From Thermoplasmata archaeon (GTDB lineage Archaea; Thermoplasmatota; Thermoplasmata; Lutacidiplasmatales; UBA184), in the NCBI GenBank assembly GCA_030039825.1, contig JASHUV010000063.1:1-21534 (forward strand): DNA of 21,534 nt. Reading direction: 5' to 3'. Positions 14,416 to 21,534 of the stretch are shown piece by piece; position 1 is the first letter of the stretch, and the number at the start of each line of letters is the position of its first letter. The notes below the pieces were generated by a model that did no database searches, was not told the origin of the DNA, and saw only the letters and a list, made by a program, of their open reading frames with translations. Position numbers and translations under genes: made by a program.

Positions 14416-16908
14416 ATGCGTGCCACACACATCCTGACCGCACTCGGCGTGTTCGTCGCTCTGCTGGCCTCGTCCGTCCTTTCGGGGGTTCCCACGGCAC
14501 CGTCCGCGGCGACCCATCCCGGGGATCCGGCCCCCGTGGCCTCTCTGGGCGTTGACCCCGCGGTTCGTTCCACGGTCTCCGCCGAGGCGAGGATCGCGGG
14601 CTCGCCCTCCGCGAGCGCGTTGGGCCGGCTCTCGGTCAACCTGACGTTCCTCGATCCGGGCAAGCAGGTCCCCTACATTCCTATGGGCGGCGTTTACGAT
14701 CCCGCGACGGGCCTCATCCTATCCCCGGAGGATCCGTTGGGCAGCCGCACGCTGAACTATTTCCTGACCGCCAACGCGTCCTCCCTCTCGGTCTCCGACC
14801 TGAATACGACGGTCAATTCGGGCATCGATTCGTCGGTCTTCGACTCGTCGAACGGGGTCGCCTACCTGGGGGAGTTGACGACGACTTCCGGCGCCATCCA
14901 GTCGTACAATTTCTCGACCCGGGCGCTGGGCACTCCGGTCCCGTTGCCGGCACCGGGCGTCCCCGGGTCCATGGTGTTCGACCCGCGGACCGATCTCGTC
15001 TACGTCGCCGCGGTCGAGGCCGCACCGGACAACGTGCCGAGCTCCGGTGGGGTGTACGCCTTCAACACGCTGACCGGCGGCTTCACGGCGAGTGCGCTGC
15101 CGCTTCCCTCCGAGTTCCAGCCCGAGCTCGTGACGATCGCTGCGAACCTGAGCACGCTGTACTTTGCGGGCGTGAACACGACCCGGTATGGCGCCTCCGA
15201 GCCGGATCTCGAGATCGTGGCCATGAACCTGTCCACGAACTCGGAGAGGAGCCTCGTCCTTCCTTACCCGGGCGGGGCGCAGCGCCCGGGGAGCCTCGCC
15301 TTCGATCCGACCGACGACATGGTCTACTTCGCGTCGAGCGCCGAGACGGCCTCCTACAGCGCGACGGAGAACATCTCGGTGATCTCGGCCACGTCCCTCG
15401 GCCTCGTCACCACCGTCGTCCCCCCGCCGGTCGCGGACGCCTACGGTGAGGCGGCAGGGTCCCTGACCTTCGATCCGGACAATTCCTACCTGTACCTGAC
15501 CCAGGACCCCAACGCGTACCAATCGGGGGCCGCCCCCACGAACGACACGATCGTCGTCCTCAACGGAAGCTCCGCCACGACGGCGAATCCCGTAAGCTAC
15601 CTCCGGGCGTGGGGAGCCTTGACGGGGGCGGTCTATGTCGCCGCGGCGGCCGCGGGCGAAGGGGGAGAGATCTGGTTCTCGATCGACAACGCGACGAACG
15701 GCTACGACGGCGGCTTCGCCGTACTGGCGATACCGCCCGCCGTCGAGAGCTTCTCGGCCTCCCCCGCGACGTTCGACCTCGGGGGGTCGGCGTCGCTCAC
15801 CGCGCGGGTGGCGTACGGGGCGGGCCGGCTCACCGTCGCGTACACCGGACTGCCCGCGGGTTGCTCCTCGCGGGACGCACTGACCCTCAGCTGTACGCCC
15901 ACGGCGGCCGGGACCTCCGACGCGGTCGTCACCGTCACCGATCAGCTGGCGGGGACCGCCTCGGCGCTGACCCCGATCACCGTGAACCCCGCGTTGAGCG
16001 CCACTCCGTCCCTCGCGCCGGCGACCCCGGACGTCGGCCAAGCGGTCGCCTTCTCCGCGAACCCGTCCGGAGGCAGCGGCTCGTACGTGGTCGCCTGGCA
16101 GTTCGGTGACGGGGGAAGTGCGAGCGTCTCGGCGACCACGCATTCCTACTCCGCGCCCGGGGTCTACACCGCCCAGCTCGTCGTCCAGGACAATCTCGGA
16201 ACGGCGGTGACGGAGCGGTTCAACGTCACCGTCTCCTCTGTGCCCTCAGGGGCCGCCATCGTCGCGAATCGGACGCAAACCGACGTCGGCATCCCGATCC
16301 GCTTCACCGCCCTCGCTCAGAACGGGACGGGCACACTCGATGACGCCTGGTCCTTCAACGACGGGTCGCCGTCCACGTCGGGGACGAGCGTCTCGCACAC
16401 CTTCGATACGGCGGGAAGTTATCTCGTCGCGCTGCGCGCCACGGACGCCGACGGCTACAGCACGTCCGCGTCGCTCTGGGTGGCGGTCTCGGCGACCCCG
16501 ACCGGGACCCTGATCGTCGGCCCGACGACGGCGACTATCGGAGAGAGCCTGACCTTCGAGGAATCGGTTCGTGGCGGGAGCGCCCCCTTCGTCTACGCCT
16601 GGAGCTTCGATGACGGCTCCGGGTCGTCGTCGCCCTCCCCGGTCCATGAGTTCGCCTCGACGGGGAGCTTCACCGTCTCCGTGGTCGTCACCGACAGTGC
16701 GGGAGCGTCGCTCTCCAACCGCACGACGATCGTCGTGACCGCGGCTCCCTCGACCCCGTCGAGCTCGGGAAGCGGGTCGAGTTCGGGGGTGGCCGGTACG
16801 ACCGTGGCCGGGATCGCTATCGGCTCGGTCGTCGCCGGCGTGGTCGTCGGGGCCGTGCTGACGGCCCTCGTGACCCGGCGCAAGGGCGGCTCCCCCCCGG
16901 CGGCGTAG
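14416..16908 (+). CDS. Secreted, membrane-anchored YVTN-like propeller/Ig-like/PKD protein
   Basis: This 830-aa protein has a signal peptide (about 1-32, ILTALGVFVALLASSVLSG). Residues about 75-440 form a beta-propeller of YVTN/NHL style, with blades such as 'pgsmvFDprtdlvYVa' and 'gslaFDptddmvYFas'. An Ig-like domain follows (about 442-525) with the same GLPAGC...CTPT Cys pair that is repeated in the protein at 6276-10496. Three PKD domains come next (about 526-780; WQFGDGG, WSFNDGS, WSFDDGS). A Ser/Gly linker, one TM helix (about 793-819) and a short RRK-containing tail end it. Many N-glycosylation sequons are present. The start at 14416 is set by the TATA spacing and the signal peptide; the open frame extends to 14338. 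It is probably a surface adhesin or scaffold; ligand unknown. Confidence 0.9.
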   Translation: MRATHILTALGVFVALLASSVLSGVPTAPSAATHPGDPAPVASLGVDPAVRSTVSAEARIAGSPSASALGRLSVNLTFLDPGKQVPYIPMGGVYDPATGLILSPEDPLGSRTLNYFLTANASSLSVSDLNTTVNSGIDSSVFDSSNGVAYLGELTTTSGAIQSYNFSTRALGTPVPLPAPGVPGSMVFDPRTDLVYVAAVEAAPDNVPSSGGVYAFNTLTGGFTASALPLPSEFQPELVTIAANLSTLYFAGVNTTRYGASEPDLEIVAMNLSTNSERSLVLPYPGGAQRPGSLAFDPTDDMVYFASSAETASYSATENISVISATSLGLVTTVVPPPVADAYGEAAGSLTFDPDNSYLYLTQDPNAYQSGAAPTNDTIVVLNGSSATTANPVSYLRAWGALTGAVYVAAAAAGEGGEIWFSIDNATNGYDGGFAVLAIPPAVESFSASPATFDLGGSASLTARVAYGAGRLTVAYTGLPAGCSSRDALTLSCTPTAAGTSDAVVTVTDQLAGTASALTPITVNPALSATPSLAPATPDVGQAVAFSANPSGGSGSYVVAWQFGDGGSASVSATTHSYSAPGVYTAQLVVQDNLGTAVTERFNVTVSSVPSGAAIVANRTQTDVGIPIRFTALAQNGTGTLDDAWSFNDGSPSTSGTSVSHTFDTAGSYLVALRATDADGYSTSASLWVAVSATPTGTLIVGPTTATIGESLTFEESVRGGSAPFVYAWSFDDGSGSSSPSPVHEFASTGSFTVSVVVTDSAGASLSNRTTIVVTAAPSTPSSSGSGSSSGVAGTTVAGIAIGSVVAGVVVGAVLTALVTRRKGGSPPAA

Positions 16909-16919
16909 TTCCGACCTCG

Positions 16920-16948
16920 CCCTCCGCCTCGCATCGCCCGCCGGAGGG
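16920..16948 (+). terminator. Inverted repeat after the third surface-protein gene
   Basis: CCCTCCG (16920-16926) pairs perfectly with CGGAGGG (16942-16948) around a 15-nt loop, beginning 11 nt after the stop. The remaining sequence to 17164, between two convergent genes, shows no other recognisable element. Confidence 0.35.
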
Positions 16949-17164
16949 TGGGGAGCGCGGGTGTCGACGCCGGGCGGGTCCGCTGACCGAGCCCGGGCGC
17001 CACCGAGAGGCGGCCGTTGCCGGTCCGCCGCGGGCTGGGGCGGCTCCCCGTCTCCGTATCGGGACCGGGCGTTCCCCGCTCGGCTCGACCGGGGCGACGT
17101 GATGGGAACCACCGGATCCGCGACCAATGGCGAGGTCGCTGGGATCGAAGCGATGTCCCGGGCG

Positions 17165-18160
17165 CTACTTCCCTTCGAAGGCCGCTTGGACGAGCCGGTC
17201 GAACGTCTCCGGGAAGGAGATGATCCGGATCATGACGAGCAGTTCCACGGCCTGGACCCCGGAGAGCCGGCGGACGAAGCCCTCGAGGTCCTCGACGCGG
17301 GCCGCCGACGAGCAGAGGACGAAGTAGACGGCCAACGCGTCCGGGAGCACCGGCCCGAACGGCGCACGGCGGAACTCGAGGGTCTTCGGGAAGGCCCTCC
17401 GGAGGGCCCGGGAAACGCTCTCACGTTCCGCCGGGCCCCGCATCTCGACGTTCAGGCTCACGACCGGCTCCGAGAGCGCCCGGAAATCCAAGACCGGAAC
17501 GAACCAGACCGCGAGGTCCTCAACGAGCCGACCGTACCGGGTGGTGATCGTTCTCGTGGAGACGCCGACGTGCCGGGCGATTACCGACAGCGGCTCGGTC
17601 GGGTAGCGGCGGAGGACCCGTACGATCCGCAGGTCGAGGGGGGAAAGCTCCCGGTCCGACTCCACCCGTCCCCACTCGATCGTCGACCCGACCTCCGCCA
17701 CACCGGCGATGCCCCGAACGAGCGCGACGGTCCGTGCGGCGTCCGCGGGGGTCGCGACCACGAACTGGGTCGTCACCCACTCCCCGACGAAGTCGATCGC
17801 CCCCACGGCCCCATCGATGAGTCGGATCCGCTCGAACACCTCCTCCTTGCGGAAGCGGTCGGTCACCCGGACGTCCAGCGTGAATCCGGAGCGTCCCAGG
17901 AGAGAGGGATTCGGCCAGACGTCGAAACGGCGCAGGAGGCCATACCGGGCCCATTCCTTGAGCCGGGCGTCGACCCTGGCGCGGCCGATGCCCAACCGTT
18001 CGGCCACGCGGGAGGCGTTGAGCCTCGGGTCGACGCCGGCGATCGTCACGGCGCGGGCGTGGTACATTTCCCGTAAGATGTCAAGGTCGATGTCCGCGGG
18101 GCGCGGGATCAGGCCGGGCGGATCCTCGATCACGGCTCCCGGGGACGCTCCTTCCGACAT
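17165..18160 (-). CDS. Double-HTH Lrp/AsnC-like transcriptional regulator
   Basis: This 331-aa protein reads as two fused Lrp/AsnC-type units. The first winged-HTH (about 22-80) contains 'LNASRVAERLGIGRARVDARLKEWARYGLL'-type helices and is followed by a ligand-domain-like region. The second HTH (about 171-222) begins 'LSPLDLRIVRVLRRYPTEPLSVIARHVGVSTRTITTRYGRL' and is followed by another alpha/beta region. Standard Lrp proteins are about 150 aa with one HTH, so this is a two-unit version. The ATG at 18160 is chosen because the longer frame to 18292 crosses into the divergent exporter gene. Divergence from the MFS gene suggests it controls that exporter and itself. A perfect 7-nt tandem repeat (18177-18190) just upstream could be its operator. 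Confidence 0.85.
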   Translation of the reverse strand: MSEGASPGAVIEDPPGLIPRPADIDLDILREMYHARAVTIAGVDPRLNASRVAERLGIGRARVDARLKEWARYGLLRRFDVWPNPSLLGRSGFTLDVRVTDRFRKEEVFERIRLIDGAVGAIDFVGEWVTTQFVVATPADAARTVALVRGIAGVAEVGSTIEWGRVESDRELSPLDLRIVRVLRRYPTEPLSVIARHVGVSTRTITTRYGRLVEDLAVWFVPVLDFRALSEPVVSLNVEMRGPAERESVSRALRRAFPKTLEFRRAPFGPVLPDALAVYFVLCSSAARVEDLEGFVRRLSGVQAVELLVMIRIISFPETFDRLVQAAFEGK

Positions 18161-18176
18161 TTGGAGCTTCCCCGAC

Positions 18177-18190
18177 GAAACCGGAAACCG
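18177..18190. promoter_or_regulatory. Tandem GAAACCG repeat, candidate operator
   Basis: GAAACCG occurs twice without a gap (18177-18183 and 18184-18190) in the 104-nt gap between the regulator (ATG 18160) and the MFS exporter (ATG 18265). It covers the position where the regulator's own promoter would be expected. The operator role is inferred. Confidence 0.35.
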
Positions 18191-18264
18191 GGAGGGCCGT
18201 ACTGCCGACCTTCTCGGGACCGCCAGCACGGGATTGACGTGGCTCGCTCGGTTAGGGGGGCACA

Positions 18265-19821
18265 ATGACGACCCCCGATCCTTCGGCGACAAGGTTCAGC
18301 CATCCCGGGCGCATCCTCTTGGTTCTCGCGGCGGCCGCCCTCCTCGTGAACTTCATCGAGACGATGCTCGTGCCCGCGCTCCCGAAGCTCGCCACGTTCT
18401 TCGGTAACGCCCCGTACACGACCGTCGCCTGGATCCTGTCGGCCTACCTCGTGGTCGGGGTCTGCGCGACGCCGGTGTTCGCGAAGCTGGGGGACCTGTA
18501 CGGGAAGCGGCGGGTCCTTTCGGTCGTTCTCGGGATCTACTCCGCCGCGGTGGTCCTCGCGCCGCTCTCCCCGATCCTGGCGGGCGGGATAGGGCTCGAC
18601 CGGACCAACGCCATCTACCTCCTGATCGGGGTCCGAGGGCTCCAGGGACTGGGGCTCGCCATGTTCCCCCTCGCGCTCGCGATGGTCGCCGAGAGCCTGC
18701 CGAAGGCGCAGGTTGCGCCGGCCCAGGGCCTCATCGCCTCGATGTTCGCGGCCGGTGCCGCGACCGGGCTCGTCGGAGGGGCGTACCTCATCCAGACCTG
18801 GGGGTGGCAGATCGCCTACGGCGCCGTGGCCCCCTTCGCGCTCATGCTCCCGCTGCTCGCCCTCGGCTGGCTACCGGAGACACAGGCCGGCACCGGAGGG
18901 CGGATGGACCTCCCGGGCGCCGCGCTCCTCGGGGGCGCGTTGGCGTCCCTTCTCGTCGGCCTGACCCTCGGTCCCACCTGGGGCTGGACCGACTGGACCG
19001 GTGGAGCGGTCGCGGGTCTCCGGTTCGGGGCGCCGGAGCTGTTCGGCGTCGCCGTCCTCTTGGCCGGCCTCTTCATCTGGCGGGAGCGGGTCGCGGCGGA
19101 ACCCATCATCGACCTCACCCGCCTGCGCCAGCGGAACATCGCGTTGAGCTACTTCGGCGCGTTCCTCGTCGGCATCGGTCTCTTCACGGCCTTCGTCGTG
19201 CTGACCGTCCTGATCGAATTCCCGGCGGTGGGTCTCGGAGACAGTGTCCTCGCCTTCGGGATCGCCAGCATCCCGACCACGGTCAGCATGTTCGTCGCGG
19301 CCCCGCTGGTGGGCCGGGGGGTGTCCAAGTACGGGCCCCGCCCCTTCGTCCTTCTGGGCGCGGCCCTCTCGATGGTGGGATTCCTTCTCCTCCTCCTCGA
19401 CCACGACTCGTACGTCGCCCTGGTCCTCGAGGCCGTACCCACGTTCGTTGGGCTCGTCACCGTCCTGGTCTCGGTGACGAACGTCATCGCGGTCTCCTCC
19501 CGGCAGGGCGAGACGGGGATCCACATGGGGATGACCGAGATGTTCCAGGACCTGGGGGCAAGCGCGGGCCCGGTCCTCGTCGCTTCCTTCCTCGCGACGT
19601 ACACTCGCTCCATCCAGGTGCCCGGCGGAGGGCCGCTCGGAAGTACCGCGATCCTCACCGTGCCGAGCGGTACGGCATTTACCGCAATCTTCGTGGTCGG
19701 TCTGGTCCTGGCGGGTCTTCTCGCTGTCGTTGGCCTGCTGCTCGAAAACTACCGCCTGGGCCGTCCGGCAGCCACCGAGGACCTGCCGGCCGCGGCGGCA
19801 CGAGGACAGGCCGCCGATTAG
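18265..19821 (+). CDS. MFS multidrug exporter, DHA2 (EmrB/QacA-like, 14-TM) type
   Basis: The 518-aa integral membrane protein is a predicted proton-driven drug/metabolite exporter. TM1 (about 16-36) ends in 'NFIETMLVPALPKLA', the DHA2 motif region. MFS motif A is seen as LGDLYGKRR (75-83) between TM2 and TM3. A motif C-like 'GAATGLVGGAYLIQTWGWQIAY' follows in TM5. Length and the number of hydrophobic segments fit 14 TMs. A G-rich AGGGGGG stretch sits about 5 nt before the ATG and could be a weak Shine-Dalgarno site, unlike the leaderless neighbours; no clear TATA box was found. Divergent pairing with an Lrp-like regulator points to inducible efflux. The substrate is unknown. Confidence 0.93.
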   Translation: MTTPDPSATRFSHPGRILLVLAAAALLVNFIETMLVPALPKLATFFGNAPYTTVAWILSAYLVVGVCATPVFAKLGDLYGKRRVLSVVLGIYSAAVVLAPLSPILAGGIGLDRTNAIYLLIGVRGLQGLGLAMFPLALAMVAESLPKAQVAPAQGLIASMFAAGAATGLVGGAYLIQTWGWQIAYGAVAPFALMLPLLALGWLPETQAGTGGRMDLPGAALLGGALASLLVGLTLGPTWGWTDWTGGAVAGLRFGAPELFGVAVLLAGLFIWRERVAAEPIIDLTRLRQRNIALSYFGAFLVGIGLFTAFVVLTVLIEFPAVGLGDSVLAFGIASIPTTVSMFVAAPLVGRGVSKYGPRPFVLLGAALSMVGFLLLLLDHDSYVALVLEAVPTFVGLVTVLVSVTNVIAVSSRQGETGIHMGMTEMFQDLGASAGPVLVASFLATYTRSIQVPGGGPLGSTAILTVPSGTAFTAIFVVGLVLAGLLAVVGLLLENYRLGRPAATEDLPAAAARGQAAD

Positions 19822-19868
19822 GGTCAAGCCGCGAGCCCGGAGCCGTCCCCGGGTCCCAAGCTCTGGCC

Positions 19869-20411
19869 CTACCGCGTCGTGGCGTAGACGAATTCGGCCG
19901 CGGGCCGCCGTAGCCATTGGGTGATCCGCATCGCCAATCCCATGTTCGTCGCGTACCGGGCGGTGCGGAGCCCCCGGAGTTGGTTCGACGAGCATCCGAG
20001 CTTGACCGCGAGTTGGGCCCAGGTCAAGCCCTCAGACATGCGTTGAGAGTTGAGAGCCTCGTAAAGCTCGGAGAGGTCCCAGCGGAGCCGACGATCCGAT
20101 CCCGCCCGCGGCAGCCGTCCGAGTGTTCTTGGCCGTCGTCCGGTTACGAAATCTTCCGGAGCCCGGTCGATCCAACGGAAGAAGATCAGCGCGTGCTGGC
20201 AGCTCGTATTGGCTCGCTGTGGGAGTACGGTGATCGTGGAAGCGCTGATGGAGTGATCGTGGCGACGGCGATTCAATTCGCGGGACATTTCCCACATCTC
20301 ACGGGGGACAGCCTGCCAGCTCAGGGCCTTGGACACTCTCACCCGATCCAACTCTCGGTAGAGCGAGAGGGTGTCGAAGGTCGGGAGCCGAACCGGAGGC
20401 GAGCGATCCAC
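19869..20411 (-). CDS. Tandem XRE-like helix-turn-helix protein
   Basis: This 180-aa protein has two related units. Unit 1 (about 12-89) runs 'FDTLSLYRELDRVR...LSWQAV' into 'ISASTITVL' and ends 'FFRWIDRAPEDFV'. Unit 2 (about 111-175) runs 'RWDLSELYEALNSQR...LTWAQLAVKLGCSSNQL' and ends 'ITQWLRRPAAEFV'. Unit 1 carries an insert of about 14 residues (REMWEMSRELNRRRHDH) inside its HTH, which I recall from a family common in Actinobacteria. It is probably a DNA-binding regulator; its target is unknown. The start is GTG at 20411. It follows the frameshifted SRPBCC gene by about 50 nt on the same strand and may be co-transcribed with it. Confidence 0.8.
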   Translation of the reverse strand: MDRSPPVRLPTFDTLSLYRELDRVRVSKALSWQAVPREMWEMSRELNRRRHDHSISASTITVLPQRANTSCQHALIFFRWIDRAPEDFVTGRRPRTLGRLPRAGSDRRLRWDLSELYEALNSQRMSEGLTWAQLAVKLGCSSNQLRGLRTARYATNMGLAMRITQWLRRPAAEFVYATTR

Positions 20412-20461
20412 CCCTCCCTCCGATTCCGGTCTCGGATCGAAGCGGCCCGGCCCGATTCCTC

Positions 20462-20934
20462 TTACCGGCCGCGCTTCCGGCGGAACCTCTCATAGTCCCG
20501 CTCCAAGAACGTGGCAAAGGTCTTCCAGCTCTTGCCAACGTCCCGTTCCCATTGGGTCTTCGGGGGGTTTCGACCCCCCACGCCAAATGGACGGCGTCGG
20601 GCGGCAGGGTCAACAGAGTTTGTCGGTTCGGAAGCGCGGATAGGCGGTAATCGAGCGAGTAGGTGCGATGGCTCCCGACCGACTCGGCGTGCCACCGGTC
20701 GGGGGGATGCAGGCGAAAGACCATCCGCGACCAGAACCATCCCCCGTCGAGGTCGTCAAGGTCCTCGTAGACGACCTCGTTCGAAGTACGTTTGAGGATT
20801 CGTCGCTCGTACCGCTCCCCCTCAAGGCGAGCGTCCTGCGCAGTGTAGTCGGTGCACCAGCGGTACACGAAATCCAACGGAGCTCGGAATCTGGTGCGAA
20901 TCTCGTAGGTCGAACTCGCCCCTTTGCCCGCCAT
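20462..20934 (-). pseudogene. SRPBCC (START-like) domain protein gene, split by a frameshift
   Basis: From ATG 20934 the frame reads as an SRPBCC ligand-binding domain: 'YEIRTRFRAPLDFVYRWCTDY' then 'ARLEGERYERRIL', 'VVYEDLDD', 'WFWSRMVFRL..PDRWHAESVGSHRTYSLDYRL'. After 'RQTLLTL' (near 20606) homology is lost and the frame drifts Arg/Gly-rich. In the -1 frame the expected C-terminus appears: 'RRRPFGVGGRNPPKTQWERD' followed by 'SWKTFATFLERDYERF', ending at the TAA at 20462. One missing nucleotide near 20590-20610 would rejoin the two parts into a protein of about 157 aa. It could be a real mutation, a sequencing or assembly error, or programmed shifting; the first two are likelier. Ligand and function are unknown; such domains bind hydrophobic small molecules. 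Confidence 0.75.
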
Positions 20935-21044
20935 CAACGATCGCCTCGACCCTCCCATCCACCCCGCGTTGAAGTATCCTCCGGAGGCGCCGCTCGTAGC
21001 TCAGCGAACAGCCCACCAATCGATGGTCCCTGTCGCGCTTGGGG

Positions 21045-21052
21045 GGATATAG
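21045..21052 (-). promoter_or_regulatory. TATA-like box upstream of the SRPBCC gene
   Basis: CTATATCC on the minus strand is the strongest TATA-like match between the two-TM gene and the SRPBCC gene. It would give a leader of about 90 nt for the ATG at 20934. A weaker AGGATACTTC (20971-20980) is closer. Which one is used is unknown. Confidence 0.3.
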
Positions 21053-21122
21053 AGCTCGATCTCGACCTGACCGACCCTGGGAAAACACTCTTCCTCAAAG
21101 TCCGAGAATCGACTCCAGGAGG

Positions 21123-21389
21123 CTATCGCTTCAGGAGATTGCGCCGAAGGCTCCCCACCCCGACCATCGTGACGCCAAGAAACAACAGGGCCACCGCGAG
21201 ATAGAACGAATCGTCGAACCAGCCGGGGGTCGGACAAGTATAGGAGGTGAATGCGCAACTCGGAACGAATCCGGCAAGCGCCGAAGCCGCCGCGAATCCG
21301 AAAATCGCGATCCCGCCCAAGAATGCGAGGAGACCGTAGCGCTCGAGTGGCGACGCTTCCCTCCAAATCGTCTGAAAGCCGCTTGACAT
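21123..21389 (-). CDS. Small two-TM membrane protein with a Cys-containing loop
   Basis: This 88-aa protein has a short charged N-terminus and a helix at about 19-41 (LLAFLGGIAIFGFAAASALAG). A loop with two Cys (C45 and C52) and aromatic residues follows, then a second helix at about 61-80 and the basic end RRNLLKR. No family is recognised. Topology and Cys placement mirror the plus-strand protein at 10821-11183, although direct sequence similarity is low. The ATG overlaps the stop of the upstream PIN-like toxin gene as TAATG, so translation is probably coupled. The two small two-TM proteins each sit next to toxin-antitoxin genes. Confidence 0.7.
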   Translation of the reverse strand: MSSGFQTIWREASPLERYGLLAFLGGIAIFGFAAASALAGFVPSCAFTSYTCPTPGWFDDSFYLAVALLFLGVTMVGVGSLRRNLLKR

Positions 21390-21534
21390 TAGCGATCACT
21401 TTTCCCTAGGCGCACCCGAATGTCGGCGTAGAGCCGGGGGTCAAGGTAGTAACCAAGAGCGACCAAGCGATCGAGATCCTCCAAGGCTTCCGTCGACCTG
21501 AGCTCCTTCTCCTGAACTGCTCGGATGAGAAGGA
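21389..21534 (-). CDS. PIN-like (DUF3368-type) toxin, C-terminal part, cut by the window edge
   Basis: The last 47 or so residues of a minus-strand gene enter from the right edge and end at a TAA whose last base is the first base of the next ATG. The visible part, 'LLIRAVQEKELRSTEALEDL' then 'GYYLDPRLYADIRVRL', matches the C-terminal pattern of DUF3368/PIN-domain VapC-like toxins ('LL..A...gli....a...ld.L...Gyylsp.ly..vl..l'). The catalytic acidic residues lie outside the window, so nuclease activity cannot be judged. An antitoxin gene would be expected beyond the edge. Confidence 0.6.
   Translation of the reverse strand, partial: LLIRAVQEKELRSTEALEDLDRLVALGYYLDPRLYADIRVRLGKSDR

Noticed and set aside
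21001..21399. 132-codon minus-strand frame ending in a protein-like tail (VEIELYIPPSATGTIDWW)
   Set aside because: The tail looks protein-like, but most of the frame overlaps the better supported two-TM gene and no in-frame start exists between 21123 and 21001. It could be the relic of another gene.

Overview
The window is very GC-rich and looks archaeal, most likely an uncultured Thermoplasmatota-type lineage. This is inferred, since no phylogenetic marker was searched. The support is as follows. Many genes have a TATA-like box about 25-29 nt before the start codon, which implies leaderless mRNAs. Cell-surface proteins are built from Kelch/PKD modules with a single C-terminal membrane anchor. 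A bacterial-type 2-oxoacid dehydrogenase gene cluster of the kind known from Thermoplasma is present, as are a tRNA-Ile with encoded CCA and a 5S-rRNA-like element with an archaeal-type loop C.

Layout. 95-3432 (minus) is an operon for E1-alpha, E1-beta and the E2 lipoyl acyltransferase of a 2-oxoacid dehydrogenase, probably branched-chain/acetoin/pyruvate type. No E3 gene is seen. A GNAT acetyltransferase diverges from it (about 3590-4159, plus). Two large secreted Kelch-propeller proteins follow in tandem (4187-6136 and about 6276-10496, plus); the second carries nine Ig/PKD-like repeats with a conserved Cys pair. Hairpin-rich spacers follow each of them. Then come tRNA-Ile(GAU) (10673-10750), a small two-TM protein (10821-11183), and an antitoxin/RelE-ParE toxin pair (11354-11853). 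A less GC-rich, gene-poor patch (11854-12417) holds only a short antitoxin-like ORF on the minus strand.

12418-14135 (minus) encodes a pirin-like protein and a DyP-type heme peroxidase, coupled by an ATGA overlap. The 5S-like element (about 14110-14225, plus) overlaps the start of the pirin gene. A third surface protein (14416-16908, plus) has a YVTN-like propeller, one Cys-pair Ig-like domain, three PKD domains and a TM anchor. A double-HTH Lrp/AsnC-type regulator (17165-18160, minus) is divergent from a 14-TM DHA2-type MFS exporter (18265-19821, plus), a classic regulator/efflux arrangement.

The right end is minus strand throughout. In transcription order it holds the C-terminus of a PIN-like (DUF3368-type) toxin that runs off the window, a second small two-TM/Cys-loop protein coupled to it by TAATG, a frameshifted SRPBCC-domain gene, and a tandem-XRE regulator. 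The accessory themes are surface display (three related anchored proteins), toxin-antitoxin genes next to small two-TM proteins, and stress or efflux functions (DyP/pirin, MFS). No CRISPR array, transposase or IS element was seen.
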